A program made the position numbers and the translations under genes. Shown piece by piece: positions 42,991-55,649 of a DNA stretch of 64,000 bases. Origin of the DNA: Micropterix aruncella (Eukaryota > Arthropoda > Insecta > Lepidoptera > Micropterigidae); assembly GCA_944548615.1 (NCBI GenBank), contig OX155961.1, positions 15,046,550-15,110,549 on the forward strand, given 5' to 3'. The notes below the pieces were generated by a model. The model made no database searches, was not told the origin of the DNA, and saw only the letters and a list, made by a program, of their open reading frames with translations. Position 1 is the stretch's first letter. Each line of letters starts with the position of its first letter.

Positions 42991-44461
42991 CTGCTAATGT
43001 TATTTGAATCTCCAGATAACTGTTCGTTGAAACGTAGAGTAGCATCTTTTGTATATTATATTGATTTATACAGTATGTTTTTTAGATAATTTTATTAGAA
43101 CCTTACCTATTATATATCCGTCCTATTGATGAAAGATTACGACCATAAAATATTCATAAATAATAAATATTTATTTATTCGAAATATTAACAGTTATTCA
43201 GTTTTGACAATTTAATCGGTGTTGATTAATATATCTGCTGTAAAGTTCTAGAGGACAGGAATCAATTAATATGTTAAAGCAATGTAAATGTCGACGCGTT
43301 TTTGCCGCTGTGAAATGATTTAATTAATACCATACTCACCTTTCAAGTTTCTTTGTAGATTTTGCGCAAATGACTGTTGTGTTGTCCCGACCGGATACGT
43401 CCTTGGTGCCAGCTTACGTATACGTAGCGTCGCTACAGGCTATTGACTATATTTGGCGACTCGCCACCAACATAAAAACCAAGTGCCAAAATGATGTATT
43501 AAAAGCCACCATATGGACGGCGTGCGCTTTAGAGCGGGCCGCTACGACAGGCAGCGAAGCCCCCGCCCCGCTATCGCTCCGCCGGCGCTCCGCCCCCGAG
43601 AGAGTGGTCTCGGAAAAGGGCGGGCGGCGCCTCCGCCGTAATTACAGGGCGCCCGCGATAGATATCGCTCTTATTTACACATTAACAAATATACATGAAA
43701 CGTGCCCCGTCATCCCTGTGCCTATCACTAAGTGTTACACTCACTTAAGAAAGCCTCGACAGCGAGATTCTGACGTCAGAGCGCCGTTGCAGGGCTGTCG
43801 GATTATTCAAGGGCGGCCAGTATGCAAAAGCGGAAAACTTCATTTGGCGTTCTACAAACAAACACCACAATGTACATTGTATGGAAGCGAATCGTGAATG
43901 GAGTAGGTACGAGATCCAGCGGCACCGACAGCAGCGTATTGGCTGCGAGGGCGAACCCCTACCCAATCGCCGGCTACGGAATAATTAAATAATAAATAAT
44001 AATAGTTAGAGTTACAATCCCTTGAATAAAACAGACGCGAGTCCCGAGTAATGCGAGGAGGAGTCAGAATAGATATAATTTTCACCAGATATGCACAGTC
44101 AAATACATCATTAGTTATATTGTGATGATCATGATTGATCATATTAAAAAATAAAATGTCCAAAAATTTTTACATACGAATAAAACTTTACGATTTCGCT
44201 AATGTTGCCGTTTCCGACCTTAATAAATATAAAACACTGCTTTAATATCAGATCTATGTCAACCAAAGTTATACACGTATTGGAAATATTAAAAAATTTA
44301 CAGGTTTTTACTAAAATTCTGGAAAAATAATTATTTTTATTTTTCGATCGATTTTATTATTTTTAATAGATTTCACCGAAAAACGAATCCACCTTGTAAA
44401 TATTTCAACCTTTTCATACACAGCAAATTTTTTAACCTTTTCAGACACAGTGATATGATGT
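42991..44461. other. Low-copy sequence; GC-rich core at 43490-43680
   Basis: The core (73-80% GC by eye around 43540-43660) has no partner in the window. An open frame of 175 codons (43370-43897, plus) crosses it but shows no recognisable domain and has an amino-acid mix set by base composition, so I do not call it a gene. It may be a host promoter or exon-proximal region. Confidence 0.3.
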
Positions 44462-44778
44462 TATTACACGACTGCCCAACAAAAAAGGAGTGTAATGTGT
44501 TCAGGGTTCATATACGAGTATGTGTTTTCGTTTCTTTATTCCACTGTTACTTCTAAACGCTCTAACCTATTTAGAAGTATGTGATGATGTCACAACCATT
44601 ATGTCATCCCCATTATGTCCCAAATGAGTGTCAAAGGGTACTTTAACTTTCAAAGTATTAAGTAGGTACCTAAATAGTTGTCTAAATCTCCAAATCCCCA
44701 AATGTCAATAAATTAACTGAAATATATCGTGTTTTAGTGTCAAATGTAAGGTATGATTGAGGACATTTCAGAAATATA

Positions 44779-46058
<1,280 letters not shown>

Positions 46059-46320
46059 GGATAAATACATAAATCACAAATACATAAACCACATATACAA
46101 AACCTAAAAAATAATTATAAATACAATAGTTCACTTTCTGTGACGGCAGTCGTGTTTTTCATTCTTTTTAATTAAATTACTTGTTTTAATAAATGGAATC
46201 TGAAAACTGTAAAGCCTCTTTGCTCTAGTTTTATAGATCTTTCTCCGCGTATTTCTCCTGAGATGTTTTTAGATTTTGAGAATATATCATTACGAAATAG
46301 GAAAAAAAATACCACATTCT

Positions 46321-46735
46321 AAATAGGATAGAAACGAATTTACCGCGTGAAATTCGTAGCACCCGACGTTTCGATGACCTTGCAGCCGCCGTTCAGCCAG
46401 CCGCTTTTCAACCCCTAACCCCACCCCCAAAACCCTCCCCTCCCACCAAACAAACCCCCTTCCCCCGAACCCCTAACTCCCCAAATCCCCAACACCACCC
46501 AACCCCCCAAACACCACGCCCCAAAACCCCTTTTGCATCCTAAGCACTTGGGTATCAATTAAAGCACTCTAGATAAGGAGGGACAGAAAGCCACGGAATA
46601 AGACTCACGGTCTACCCTGGACAACGGCGACTGCAACGTCACCGAAACGTAGGGTGCTACAAATTTCACGCGGTAAATTCATTTCTATCCTATTTATAAT
46701 TTCAAACAACCGCGATAGTCTTCGATTTTAAATAA
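46321..46735. mobile_element. Family H long-TIR MITE carrying a G-rich insert
   Basis: The left arm 46321-46394 and right arm 46621-46695 are inverted copies over about 74 bp with few mismatches (core AACGAATTTACCGCGTGAAA). The right flank to about 46735 ('atcgcggttgtttg' inverted) is also shared with the second copy, so the element may extend there. The centre is a family G block. Confidence 0.7.
46396..46608 (-). repeat. Family G block: G-rich tract and conserved end
   Basis: On the minus strand many runs of 3-6 G lie within 130 bases (46396-46530), followed by a segment with 'cacttgggtatc' and 'cactctagataagg' that recurs at 48955 and 49075. Confidence 0.65.
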
Positions 46736-47107
46736 CCACATATTTTATTTGTCTCTTTACTGCTTTGAATGTGTCTTAATTATTGAAGGCGAAAACGTAG
46801 AACTCTTGAGCCATCCCGAAAATATGTTTCTGAGGTCACGACGGAGTAGTGGAATAAATGTTATGAAAATTGGTTTTACACATGAAAAAGTGTATCAATG
46901 CTCACAGAGAATATTTTGAGAAATAATAAATTGATTTTCGGCAATTCATTGTATTTTTTCCATATTCATTCCGGAAACTTTCAGTGTCGCCCTCGTATAA
47001 TTGCTTGACAGCTTCTAGCAAGGACCTAGCTGATTGTTGTTGCAAAGCGGTATATAATTATAATTCACGTAAAGAGATTCCCTACAGTAATACCTAACAG
47101 ATGACTA

Positions 47108-47301
47108 GGTGAAATCGAAGAATATCGCGGTTGTGTGACATTATAAAAAGGTTTAAAAACGAATTTACTGCGTGAATTTTGTAGCGCCCGACTTTTCGTT
47201 GATGTTGCAACCGCCGCGGCCGCCCGTTGTCCAATGGAAATCGCGGAAACGTTGAGTGCTAAAAATTCAAGCAGTAAATTCGTTTTTAAACCTTATTATA
47301 A
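47108..47301. mobile_element. Family H MITE, second copy
   Basis: Inverted arms 'ggtttaaaaacgaatttact' (47150) and its inverse (47265-47292) with a short centre and no G-rich block. The outer left part 'atcgcggttgtgtgacatta' matches the first copy. Confidence 0.65.
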
Positions 47302-47801
47302 AATGACTAGATACCTGAAAAGAAATACAAATACCTAGGCATTTTTTGTTCAGCCCTAGTATGCATATACTTGAAGCAAGCTAATATTATTAAAGCAACT
47401 CAAGATAATGGCATGCCCGAGACCTCGGCTACATATACTACGTTGTTGGGGGCTTAAGTTCCTGAAAACGTTTAATAAAAAGGATCCTGAAAAGGTTTAT
47501 ACACACAAAAGTGGTGTATAAAGCTAAAATATCAAAGGTTTATAAGCCTAAAATTAATGGCAAAAAATATATATTCTACGATCGGCGGCGACGGCTACAA
47601 ACGGAACTCGAGTTGAGAGTCGAAACGCAACGAATGATATAATCGAATAATCGGGGCAACTATCGACGATTCCGATATTTCCAGAAAAAAACCATAATCA
47701 TCGATTAAACGTATCGTAATCGTAATCGGTTGCATCCCTAGGTTTTCGAATTGATTTCTTTAGTAAAATATTGTGTCGTGAACTTGATTTTATCTTTAGA
47801 A
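47302..47801. other. Unassigned AT-rich sequence
   Basis: No gene or partner recognised. Confidence 0.4.
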
Positions 47802-47933
47802 CAGCGTTTCCCAAATGGTGGGTCGCAGCCCGGCACCGGGCTACGAAAATAAAATACCGGGTCGCAGCATTGTCTTCTTGTTGTTTAAATCAATCATACT
47901 CATTAATGATAAAATGGCGGAGCACTTCATTCA

Positions 47934-48262
47934 TTGCCGCACTATACTTTAGCTCTTATCAAGGAACATTTGCCAGGATTGAACACTAATCCGAAAGAAT
48001 CTTTTCCTCCGCTAGTCAACTACCAAGCATGGATAAGCAACACATTTTTAATCAATATAGAATCCCAGACAAATGTATATGATTCAAATTTAGACGCGTT
48101 GATTGAGCTGTTATTTAACACAGCACTCATATATTCTGTCATGACACAGCACACATGTCCCATGACACAGCACACATATTCGAGGTAATATCATTGATAG
48201 AATTTTGGATATCTCGTCGTCAAGAGTACCCAGATTTAGCAGAACAAGCGAAAAAAATCTAA
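47934..48262 (+). pseudogene. hAT transposase C-terminal fragment (ZBED/SCAND3-like)
   Basis: One frame (47934-48188) reads a leucine-rich NYQAWISNTF region. A second frame immediately after reads IEFWISRRQEYPDLAEQAKK, which fits the hAT dimerisation domain (FW....YP.LA..A.K) of ZBED5/SCAND3-type transposases. A stop then truncates it. A duplicated 'catgacacagcacacat' word (48140-48180) sits at the frameshift. N-terminal zinc finger and catalytic residues are absent. Inactive. Confidence 0.65.
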
Positions 48263-48587
48263 CGCCATTTGTATAAATAATCTATAAGTGTAAAGTAGGC
48301 TTCTCAACACTCGTGTTTCTGAAGGATAAATATTAAAACCGATTGAAAATTGAAGCAGGCCTAAAAAAAAGTTAACATCTTTTCCGGCAAAATTGGAGAT
48401 CCTATAATAGCTAAATGTGTATAAACAGTTTCATACCTCTTACTAGTAGTCAAATAATATAACTACAATGTTATTATTACATTATTGATAAAATTTTACG
48501 CTTTAATTATATTATACACTTCTATGTGGACAGTCAAATGTGTTTTATTTTGCCTATTTATTCGCCTGAATAATTTTTAAAAAATCG

Positions 48588-49015
48588 CTTGTCACCCCAA
48601 GACTTTCCCGACAAGCAAACAACCTTCCCCCTGAGCGCAAAACCCATATCCACCCACCGTCCACCACCACCCCCTTTAACCCCCCCCCCCCCCCGCGTTA
48701 ACACCCCCTCAAACCCCACCCAACTCCCCCAACCCTCCCTCAACCCCCCACCACCAATCAAACCCCCACCCACCCAACGCCTCCCCCACTCTTCTCCCCC
48801 TGCTTTCCAACCACCAACCCCACCCCTAAACCCTCCCTTTCCACCAAACAAACCCCCATTCCCCCAGACCCCTAACTCCCTAAATGCCCAACACCACCCA
48901 AACCCCCCTCCCCCCTCCCAAACACCACGCCCCAAAACCTCTTTTGCATCCTAAGCACTTGGGTATCATAATTTAGGCACTCTAGATAAGGCGGGACAGA
49001 AACCCACGGAATAAG
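48588..49015 (-). repeat. Family G block with long G-rich tract
   Basis: Between about 48640 and 48945 the minus strand has dozens of G runs (3 to 14 bases, the longest at 48680-48694), followed by 'cacttgggtatc' and 'cactctagataaggcggg'. The open frames over it (Pro-rich on plus, Gly-rich on minus) are composition artefacts. Confidence 0.75.
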
Positions 49016-49059
49016 AATTATATCAAAAGAAGAATAATATTTTCGTCCGAAACTTTATA

Positions 49060-49385
49060 CATCCTGAGTACTTGGGTATGAAATAAAGCACTCTAGATAA
49101 GGCGGGATATGAACCCACGGAAGAAGAAGAATATCGGAAGAAGACGAATATTTGCGTCCGAAACTTTGACCGAAACTATGACCAGCTCGCCTTCTGGTGG
49201 ATCGATTTCAACTAAAATCTTTTGAACCCTTGGCATGACCAAATGATGCCTGCATGCCAAATTTCAGCTCAACCTGATAAAGCGTTTGGGCGAGATCGTG
49301 GAAAAACACACACAGCCACGCAGACAAATCCACACACAGACCCACAGAAGTGCGTCCACAATACTTTCTTGCCAGGAAAGTAAAA
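49060..49385 (+). repeat. Family G end fragment, then family F copy
   Basis: 49060-49140 repeats 'acttgggtatgaa', 'gcactctagataaggcggga'. 49183-49385 follows family F: 'ctggtggatcgatttcaac', 'gcatgccaaatttcagctca', 'tttcttgccaggaaag'. Confidence 0.6.
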
Positions 49386-49455
49386 ATAGTGGGTCACGAA
49401 GGGAAACATAAAAATTACACAGGGCAAAAATAGTTTTGGAAACGCTGTTTTAGAA

Positions 49456-49711
49456 TAACGTTGTGCCTTTTAGAATAGCACCAGTGAGTGGGAGTTCACG
49501 GTTTGTAATCTGTCGGCCGAAGACCGCGGTGCGGCGTTCTCTTGGCACGGAGCCGGCCTGGTAGTAATGAAAGGGCATCGGCGATGGCGGCTGTTTTTTG
49601 ACGCCACTCCATTTGTCCGGCGATGAGCTGAGTGACTGTAATGAGAGGCCGATATTGATGCTGTTTGATCACGAGTGGGCCCAACTAAGGAGTTCAACAA
49701 AATATAGAGTC
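49456..49711. other. GC-rich unassigned sequence
   Basis: No partner in the window. Open on several minus frames but without a recognisable motif. Confidence 0.3.
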
Positions 49712-50314
49712 TGTAACGGACCTTAAGTCCATTACATGCGATCAACAAATGCATCGATTTCCAGTGAAAGCCACAGACACAATTCAGCTATTGTTTTGAC
49801 TCGTGCAGCTATGAATCAGCACGATGAAACAATACTTTTACTCGGAATATTTTCGGATTGCATCATTTCACGGCCCATATAAACCGGCGAAAAAGCAACC
49901 AAATTATCATTCCCCGAGTGATCACCTTCCCCCAAGGTTGCGACGGCATATTCGGCACTCTCTCTCACGAGTTAGGTCAACGAATCCGGCTCCTTGGTTT
50001 CCTTTCCTCATTCTCCCTGAGTCTCGAAGCATCAGTCTGTAATCCCACAGACTCGAGCCATGCCCAGTACAAGATACTAGGAGCACACATACAATAATCA
50101 TCCGTATATCCTCGTAACCGCAGTCGCGCATCTATATACCCGCGTCAACGTAAACTATTCGGCAAGCGTTATAACTGGCAATATTCAAACCTTCGATCAA
50201 TAAATTCCTTCTACTTCACATCAAAACCGCCTTTCAATACGGAGATAACTCGTAAGTTGATACCACCACCTCACACCGAACAATTTGGAGTCTTGTGAGG
50301 GGTGGTCCCTCACA
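49712..50314 (+). mobile_element. Solo LTR (Gypsy-like), 4-bp TSD AGTC
   Basis: Starts TGTAACGGACCTTAAGTCCA, ends GGTCCCTCACA, 603 bp, with AGTC on both sides (49708-49711 and 50315-50318). It is the same family as 1149-1801, inverted, with about 50 bp less sequence. No primer-binding site follows and no polypurine tract precedes, which fits a solo LTR. Confidence 0.85.
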
Positions 50315-50578
50315 AGTCCATGTAGGAAAGATGAATTGAAGCCAGTACCAACCGGAGTAAAAAAAAAATCACTATTCCTTTTGCCATTGTTTTAATCATG
50401 GCCAGGTTTCAAATTCAAACTCAAAATTCTTTATTTAAATCCATAAAGTTACACATATTTGAGTTGCAAATTCCATCGGGGAGTTCCAGTGGCAATCTTC
50501 CGGCTCCATCTTCAGACCCTAGTCATCATGTGTAATGGAAAGTACTCATTATAGCAAAACATACTAGCCCAAATTCGA

Positions 50579-51177
50579 GTTCGGGAGTTAATGGGCTCTT
50601 GCTGAGTTGGCCACGAAGACCCATTCTGTTCAGGGTTGGTCACATTCACGGGTCAACACCTATCTGACGGCCTCCACGCATGAAGTGCGAGCCTGGGTAG
50701 GACTCTGGCCTTATGGTTAGTTCCCATGGGAATCAACCTTCTGGCGCTCCTGGACGGTCTGCGCACCGCGCGGCATAAGCCAATCGACTGCGTACTCTGA
50801 CTAACAGTCGGGGGAGTCTGCCCGTCTGACCATCGGCTACCCGATCCTGGGTAAAGGATGCCGTGGTCCGCGATAGATTCGGTATACACCGTTTCACCGC
50901 TTCGTAAGGGAGAGGACCGCACAAGCGATCTCGAACTCGTAACCAATCGAGAGTAATCTGGTCGCAATTGGAAGTAAGGGCGTGAGTGTGAGCCCGCTGG
51001 GTAACACTCCTGGCTATCTCGCGGTTAAGGCGTTGGCCTCTTACGGGTTTGTGGCAGAGCTAGACGGTGGACTGTTTTTATCCTAAGTCTTCTACGTTCA
51101 CTCCAGGGAGATAGAACGACTAATCGTTAAAACTTCCTGAGGTGACGGGCTCGCCCGCTGTAGTCGACAACTCTAGT
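50579..51177 (-). mobile_element. Family A copy 10, 14-bp TSD
   Basis: Flanked by TAGCCCAAATTCGA (50565-50578 and 51178-51191), a perfect 14-bp duplication. On the minus strand: 5' end ACTAGAGTTGTCGACTACAG, hairpin GCGGGCGAGCCCGT, family landmarks, then the 3' end 'gcaagagcccattaactccc'. Its 599-bp length, against 657 and 677 bp for other full copies, comes from small internal deletions. Confidence 0.87.
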
Positions 51178-51191
51178 TAGCCCAAATTCGA

Positions 51192-52052
51192 CTGTCTTAC
51201 TTTTTTTTATCAGGGAGTTCCAGTCCCTATATCCCGGTTCCATTATCAAGTTTGCTCGATGGTACCATAATATAGCATTATCACCGATCTTACATAAGTA
51301 GGGTAAGATCTTACCTATGCTAAATTTCAGCTCAATGGATACTAGCAAGTCTCTGATAAACGGTTTTCAAATTTTGGAACGACATCGAAAGCTGCTAACG
51401 ACACTTCCATTACTTTCCAAAACAATCCGTTAACCTCACCAAAAACAGAGTCATTAAAGAGTCTCTTAGTACCATAGTAGAATGGTTAACTTCACTAAAC
51501 TTGTATGTAAATGCAGAGAAAACGATAATGATACAATATCGCTGCAGCCCATGAGTGGAAACATACGACCCACCCATAATGGAATAAATTAATAGTTTAA
51601 AAAAAACACTTAAAACACGCTTTTATAAATGCACGTAAAAACCACATCATCAGACCTTGAAACCTAATCGTGGTCAAAGTCCATTCCAAGACTTTTCTAA
51701 CAAGTCCAAACACAGCTATGATACGATGTTCCATCATGAAGTTCCAGTTCATATCTTTCGACTCCATCATCAGATCAGTTCGACAGTACCATATTATTTT
51801 ATTGTCATCAGAACTACAAACAGCTGCCAATTTTCATGACGCTACGATCCTTGGAAGATGGTTAAATTAGTTACCTTAGATTCCATTACATAGTTACATA
51901 CAGGTCGACCTAATAAAAATATGTTAAAATAGTAAAAACTGCGAGCGACACTCCTATACAATGTAATTACAATGTGCGGTATAATAATTATCATTTCACT
52001 ATGTAATAATATTATGTCCGACTCAAGGAGAGGAGAGGGGAGGGGAAGGGCT
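51192..52052. other. Unassigned AT-rich sequence
   Basis: Several diverged direct words ('agttccagt', 'atcatcaga', 'caattttcatgacgct') suggest an old repeat, but no partner is clear. No gene supported. Confidence 0.35.
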
Positions 52053-52080
52053 CGACTACGTCCGCTAGCGGACGTAGTCG
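52053..52080. repeat. 28-bp perfect palindrome
   Basis: CGACTACGTCCGCT followed directly by its reverse complement, next to a purine-rich AGGGG tract (52026-52050). Confidence 0.95.
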
Positions 52081-53239
52081 GTTGTCTTGGAAATATGGTT
52101 TATGTTATTGCAAAAAATATTTTAAAAAACCAATTTATTAATAAAAATTTGATTTACAACAGAATTAGAGAGTATATACTATATACCATAGACACTATAT
52201 ACCTTCCCTCTCCTTACTTTATTTGGGCAGAAGGTTTTATTATATTATAGAATAATATATGTACGTATTTACCTATTCGAATCATTACTTATTTATTTAC
52301 TTCTTGCTTTAGATACGTATAATATGCATACCGTTCCCTTTAATTTAAAATTTTATTTTAAATGTTGTCTATTCTTACATAGTAGGTACTCCAGTTTAGT
52401 CGCCACTAAAATTCTTATCACGTCAACATGTCGGTCGACTGGACCTATTGTTTATTTAGCAAGAAGTTCACAATTTTAAGTTAAATATTTTTATTGTGCA
52501 ATAAAGAGATTTTTCAATTCATTTTAACCATGTTTATGTTTTGGTTTGCATGTTTTTTTTATCCTCACTTTCCTGGATTGCTCTATAAAAGTCATCAAAC
52601 TTATATCTACCCTAAAACTTCGTAAAACAGTCTAAAAATAAAAAAATGAAAATTATGTTTCCATATTTTTTCCCATATTTCCATAACTGTGGTTAGTGAA
52701 CTGATTCAAAAAAGAGTAACGGGAGGATATTTGGTAGATAAATATCTAAATTGGTAAATATCTAAAAATATACGAACGTTGTCATTCACAGTAATCAAGT
52801 TGTTGTTTTAAAACACCAATACCACAACCAGTAGTTGTTACCTACCTTCATCCATAGCAACGACTTTTCCTTTTTCGTCGAGTCATTGTTGTTCAGCGTT
52901 GCGTGACCCCGTACCAGGCAAGGCAAGTTCTGCTTCAGCCTTTGTATATCTTAAAATATTTACAAAACACGATTCAAATAAATGGCGTTAAGTGAAGTGG
53001 GGTACAATACGCGTTAATGCATTCGAGTTGAAAATAATTACGCTTGATACGAATCTTCCCGTCCGGCAACTAAAAGCATTACGCCAGGACTGTAATTATT
53101 TGGGGAAAATTGTATAAATTTGAACTATAAATATATTATTTAACGTAAGCTTTACCAGCCCAGCTGGTCGACAACCATTAATGGAGAGAATTGAGCCAAT
53201 ATTACCTTAAAATATTTCATACCATCTTCATACCCTGAG
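52081..53239. other. Unassigned AT-rich sequence
   Basis: At 52440-52525 'gcaataaagagatttttcaa' resembles a LINE 3' UTR end. Otherwise no feature recognised. Confidence 0.35.
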
Positions 53240-53455
53240 CTTTTCGATCCATTAAGTTCCCACGGTCTCGTACTTCGGTCAGCCTCTGACACTTTACTGA
53301 AAATTCCTTGTTACAATGGGGATTTCTACTCCTACTATCTCTGTGTACATTGTACAAGAATCTGGAACGATCTCCCAGAAAATATACGAAACAACTTCGT
53401 TAGAATCATGCAAGGCTAACCTCAAAAAGTGCTATTTTAACAAGACTGTCTCCTT
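53240..53455 (+). pseudogene. LINE RT C-terminal remnant
   Basis: Reads CTRIWNDLPENIRNN in the plus strand, with frame loss on both sides. Colinear with 2400-2640. Confidence 0.55.
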
Positions 53456-53459
53456 TGGG

Positions 53460-54502
53460 CGGGGCACAAAAAAGGTGTAATATGTTCAGGGTTCATATAT
53501 ATATATATATACCTTTTCCGTTTCTTTATTCTGCCATAACTTCTAAACGCTTTAACCAATTTAGAAGTGTTTAGCATTGTTATCGCTATGTCATCCCGCG
53601 TGCCATAGGGTATCTTAACTATCCCAATAACAAGTAAGTAATTGTCTAAATGTCCAAATGACAGTAAATTAACGTAAATACATAGTGTTTAACGTCAAAT
53701 AAAAGTTCTGATTGAGAACATTCCGAAAATATATATGTATCTATTTATATGGATAAATACATAAACCACAAATATTTCATTAAAAAAACCGTAATATTAT
53801 ATACAAGATAAGATAAGATAAACGTATTTATTTCCAATACAACCATAACAATTGTGTAGGAATGACATTAATCTTAAACTATTTACTCAATTTAGCCAAG
53901 AGATGATATACTATATATAACTTTAAACTTACCAATTAACAAAAACAAAGACTATATCATAACAGTTTACAACAAAACAATCAACAGTAAATAATATGTA
54001 TTAGATTAAACGGGTAGATACGATTCTATGTATTTTCAAAATATTTTAAGAAGTGGTTATGAGCATACATGTTGATTTTAAGCAGATGGACTCGGGTGGA
54101 TCTCTTGAAAATATCGATTTTTAATCGCTTTTAATCTTTCAGGCAATTTATTAAAAAGTTTGAGGGTTAAATATCGACTAGTTGCCTGGAACTTGGCAGT
54201 AGGTACGTGCTACGAACGGTTGGAGATACTGGGTTTTATTCCTGGTGTCATGCCGATGTACTTCCTCGTGGGATATGGCCGAGCACTTATTGCAATAGAA
54301 TACGCAAAAGCTTCTTGAGTAAAAATCGCATATACGGTCAATATCCCTAGTTTTTGGATGTATAGTTTTTGGATATGTCCCTAGGTTTTGGATATATAGT
54401 TTTTGGATATATCTCTAGTTTTTGGATATGAATGCAATAATTTATTTTCTGTAATGGCAGTCGTGTTTTTATTCTTTTTAATATATTTACGTGTTCTAAT
54501 AA
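53460..54502 (+). repeat. Family B repeat copy split by a LINE tail
   Basis: Pieces 53460-53806 and about 54423-54502 are in register ('aaaaaaaccgtaatatta' and then 'tggcagtcgtgtttttattc'). Confidence 0.65.
53807..54345 (-). mobile_element. LINE 3' fragment with (ATCTT)n tail
   Basis: The left end 'acaagataagataagataaa' is, on the minus strand, a (TATCT)n tail following 'ggaaataaatacg'. Further upstream on that strand are short, frameshifted RT-C-terminus-like words (TRNKT, NKLPE-like). Decayed. Confidence 0.5.
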
Positions 54503-54735
54503 GTAACCAGTTATAACTTTTATAGTGTTGAAGAGTTTCAAATCGCTTGCCAGAAGACTAAATATTAAAATAATCTGTATAAAATGTCACATTACATTAT
54601 TTATTTAAATGATTGAACTTTGAACGATTCTGTTTTTGATCATTTTAATTTTATTCACGTAAGGACTCTAATTTCATGACTTGCCTATTTTTGCAAATTG
54701 TTTATGTGCTTTGTATAATTTCTGTATAATCTAGA
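54503..54735. other. Spacer
   Basis: AT-rich; nothing recognised. Confidence 0.4.
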
Positions 54736-54744
54736 ATCTAGATT

Positions 54745-54964
54745 ATGGCAGTTCTATGTTTCACATACACCTAACGTGCCAGGGCCTTCACCTTCATGCA
54801 ATTAAATTGGCCTTTTTTTATAGTACACCTATCTGTAACATTCATAATAAATAATAAAGAAAATTTCAAATTAAATGCAGTTTTCGTTGTAATTCACTGC
54901 AGCAAGCCCCCGTGAAATTTATTTTATTTTCTGGACACTCGTGGAAAAAGTTTGCCCACCACTG
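54745..54964 (-). mobile_element. Candidate hAT-type short element
   Basis: The right end, inverted, reads CAGTGGTGGGCAAACTTTTT, a typical hAT terminus. ATCTAGATT flanks it on both sides (54736-54744 and 54965-54973). The left terminus is degraded ('atggcagttc'). Confidence 0.45.
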
Positions 54965-54973
54965 ATCTAGATT

Positions 54974-55649
54974 GACGTTTGCTTGTTGGTGCTTGGAATT
55001 TTGCTTATGTGAATTTAATACAAATTTTATATTTATTTGGAACAGAGAGTGGTTTTTTTATTGATTATTGATAATGAACGCCTGACATTGAACGAATGAT
55101 GCAGTACACATTTTTTGCAATATCTGGAACTACAACTACCATAGTTATCAATAAATGATTATTGTAATCTATTCGTCGAATCCATATCGCAAGCTCCAAA
55201 TATGTCAAGTTTTTGCAATGCAATAAAACCTATACAAACACAACCACCGCCGAATGACGTGTATAATAATGATTTTTAATTAATTTAAACACATTAATGC
55301 GCCAGTATACTTTTATGTCGAAACTATGTTGTAGGATGACAATGCATTTTATGAAAAGCCGACACAGTATTGTAGGTTGGATCTGAAAGAAGGATTTCCC
55401 AAGGTGTACAAAATAAGAGACTTAGATTAATAGAATGCACTACAATGTTCTTCCAAAATGCTATTCCAAATAAGCAAGGTGTTTGATATGCTCTAGTTGT
55501 TTGTAAAAGAGTAATGTTTTTAGATCAACGAAGCCAGCAACACAGAACGACAAGAGCATCTGCAGGCCCGAGTTATGCTGTTCCCCGAGTTATTACTACG
55601 TTTGCCTATAGACAACTATACTAGGTAAATAGCACATAAAATATTCGTT
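54974..55649. other. Unassigned AT-rich sequence
   Basis: No gene or partner recognised. Confidence 0.4.

Larger units (their letters stand above)
47802..49447 (+). mobile_element. hAT transposon remnant, 8-bp TSD
   Basis: Inverted ends CAGCGTTTCCCAAATGGTGG and (right, inverted) CAGCGTTTCCAAAACTATTT have the hAT shape CAGNGTTTCC. The flanks ctttagaa (47794-47801) and ttttagaa (49448-49455) match at 7 of 8 bases. Inside are a broken transposase piece, family G blocks and a family F copy, so it has itself been a target for later insertions. Confidence 0.8.

Noticed and set aside
43370..43897. 175-codon open frame in a GC-rich block
   Set aside because: No recognisable domain, no splice or promoter support, composition-driven residues. 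Noted only as low-copy DNA.
48558..48954. Gly-rich (minus) and Pro-rich (plus) open frames of about 120 codons
   Set aside because: Produced by the one-strand G-rich family G tract; both strands are open for the same reason.
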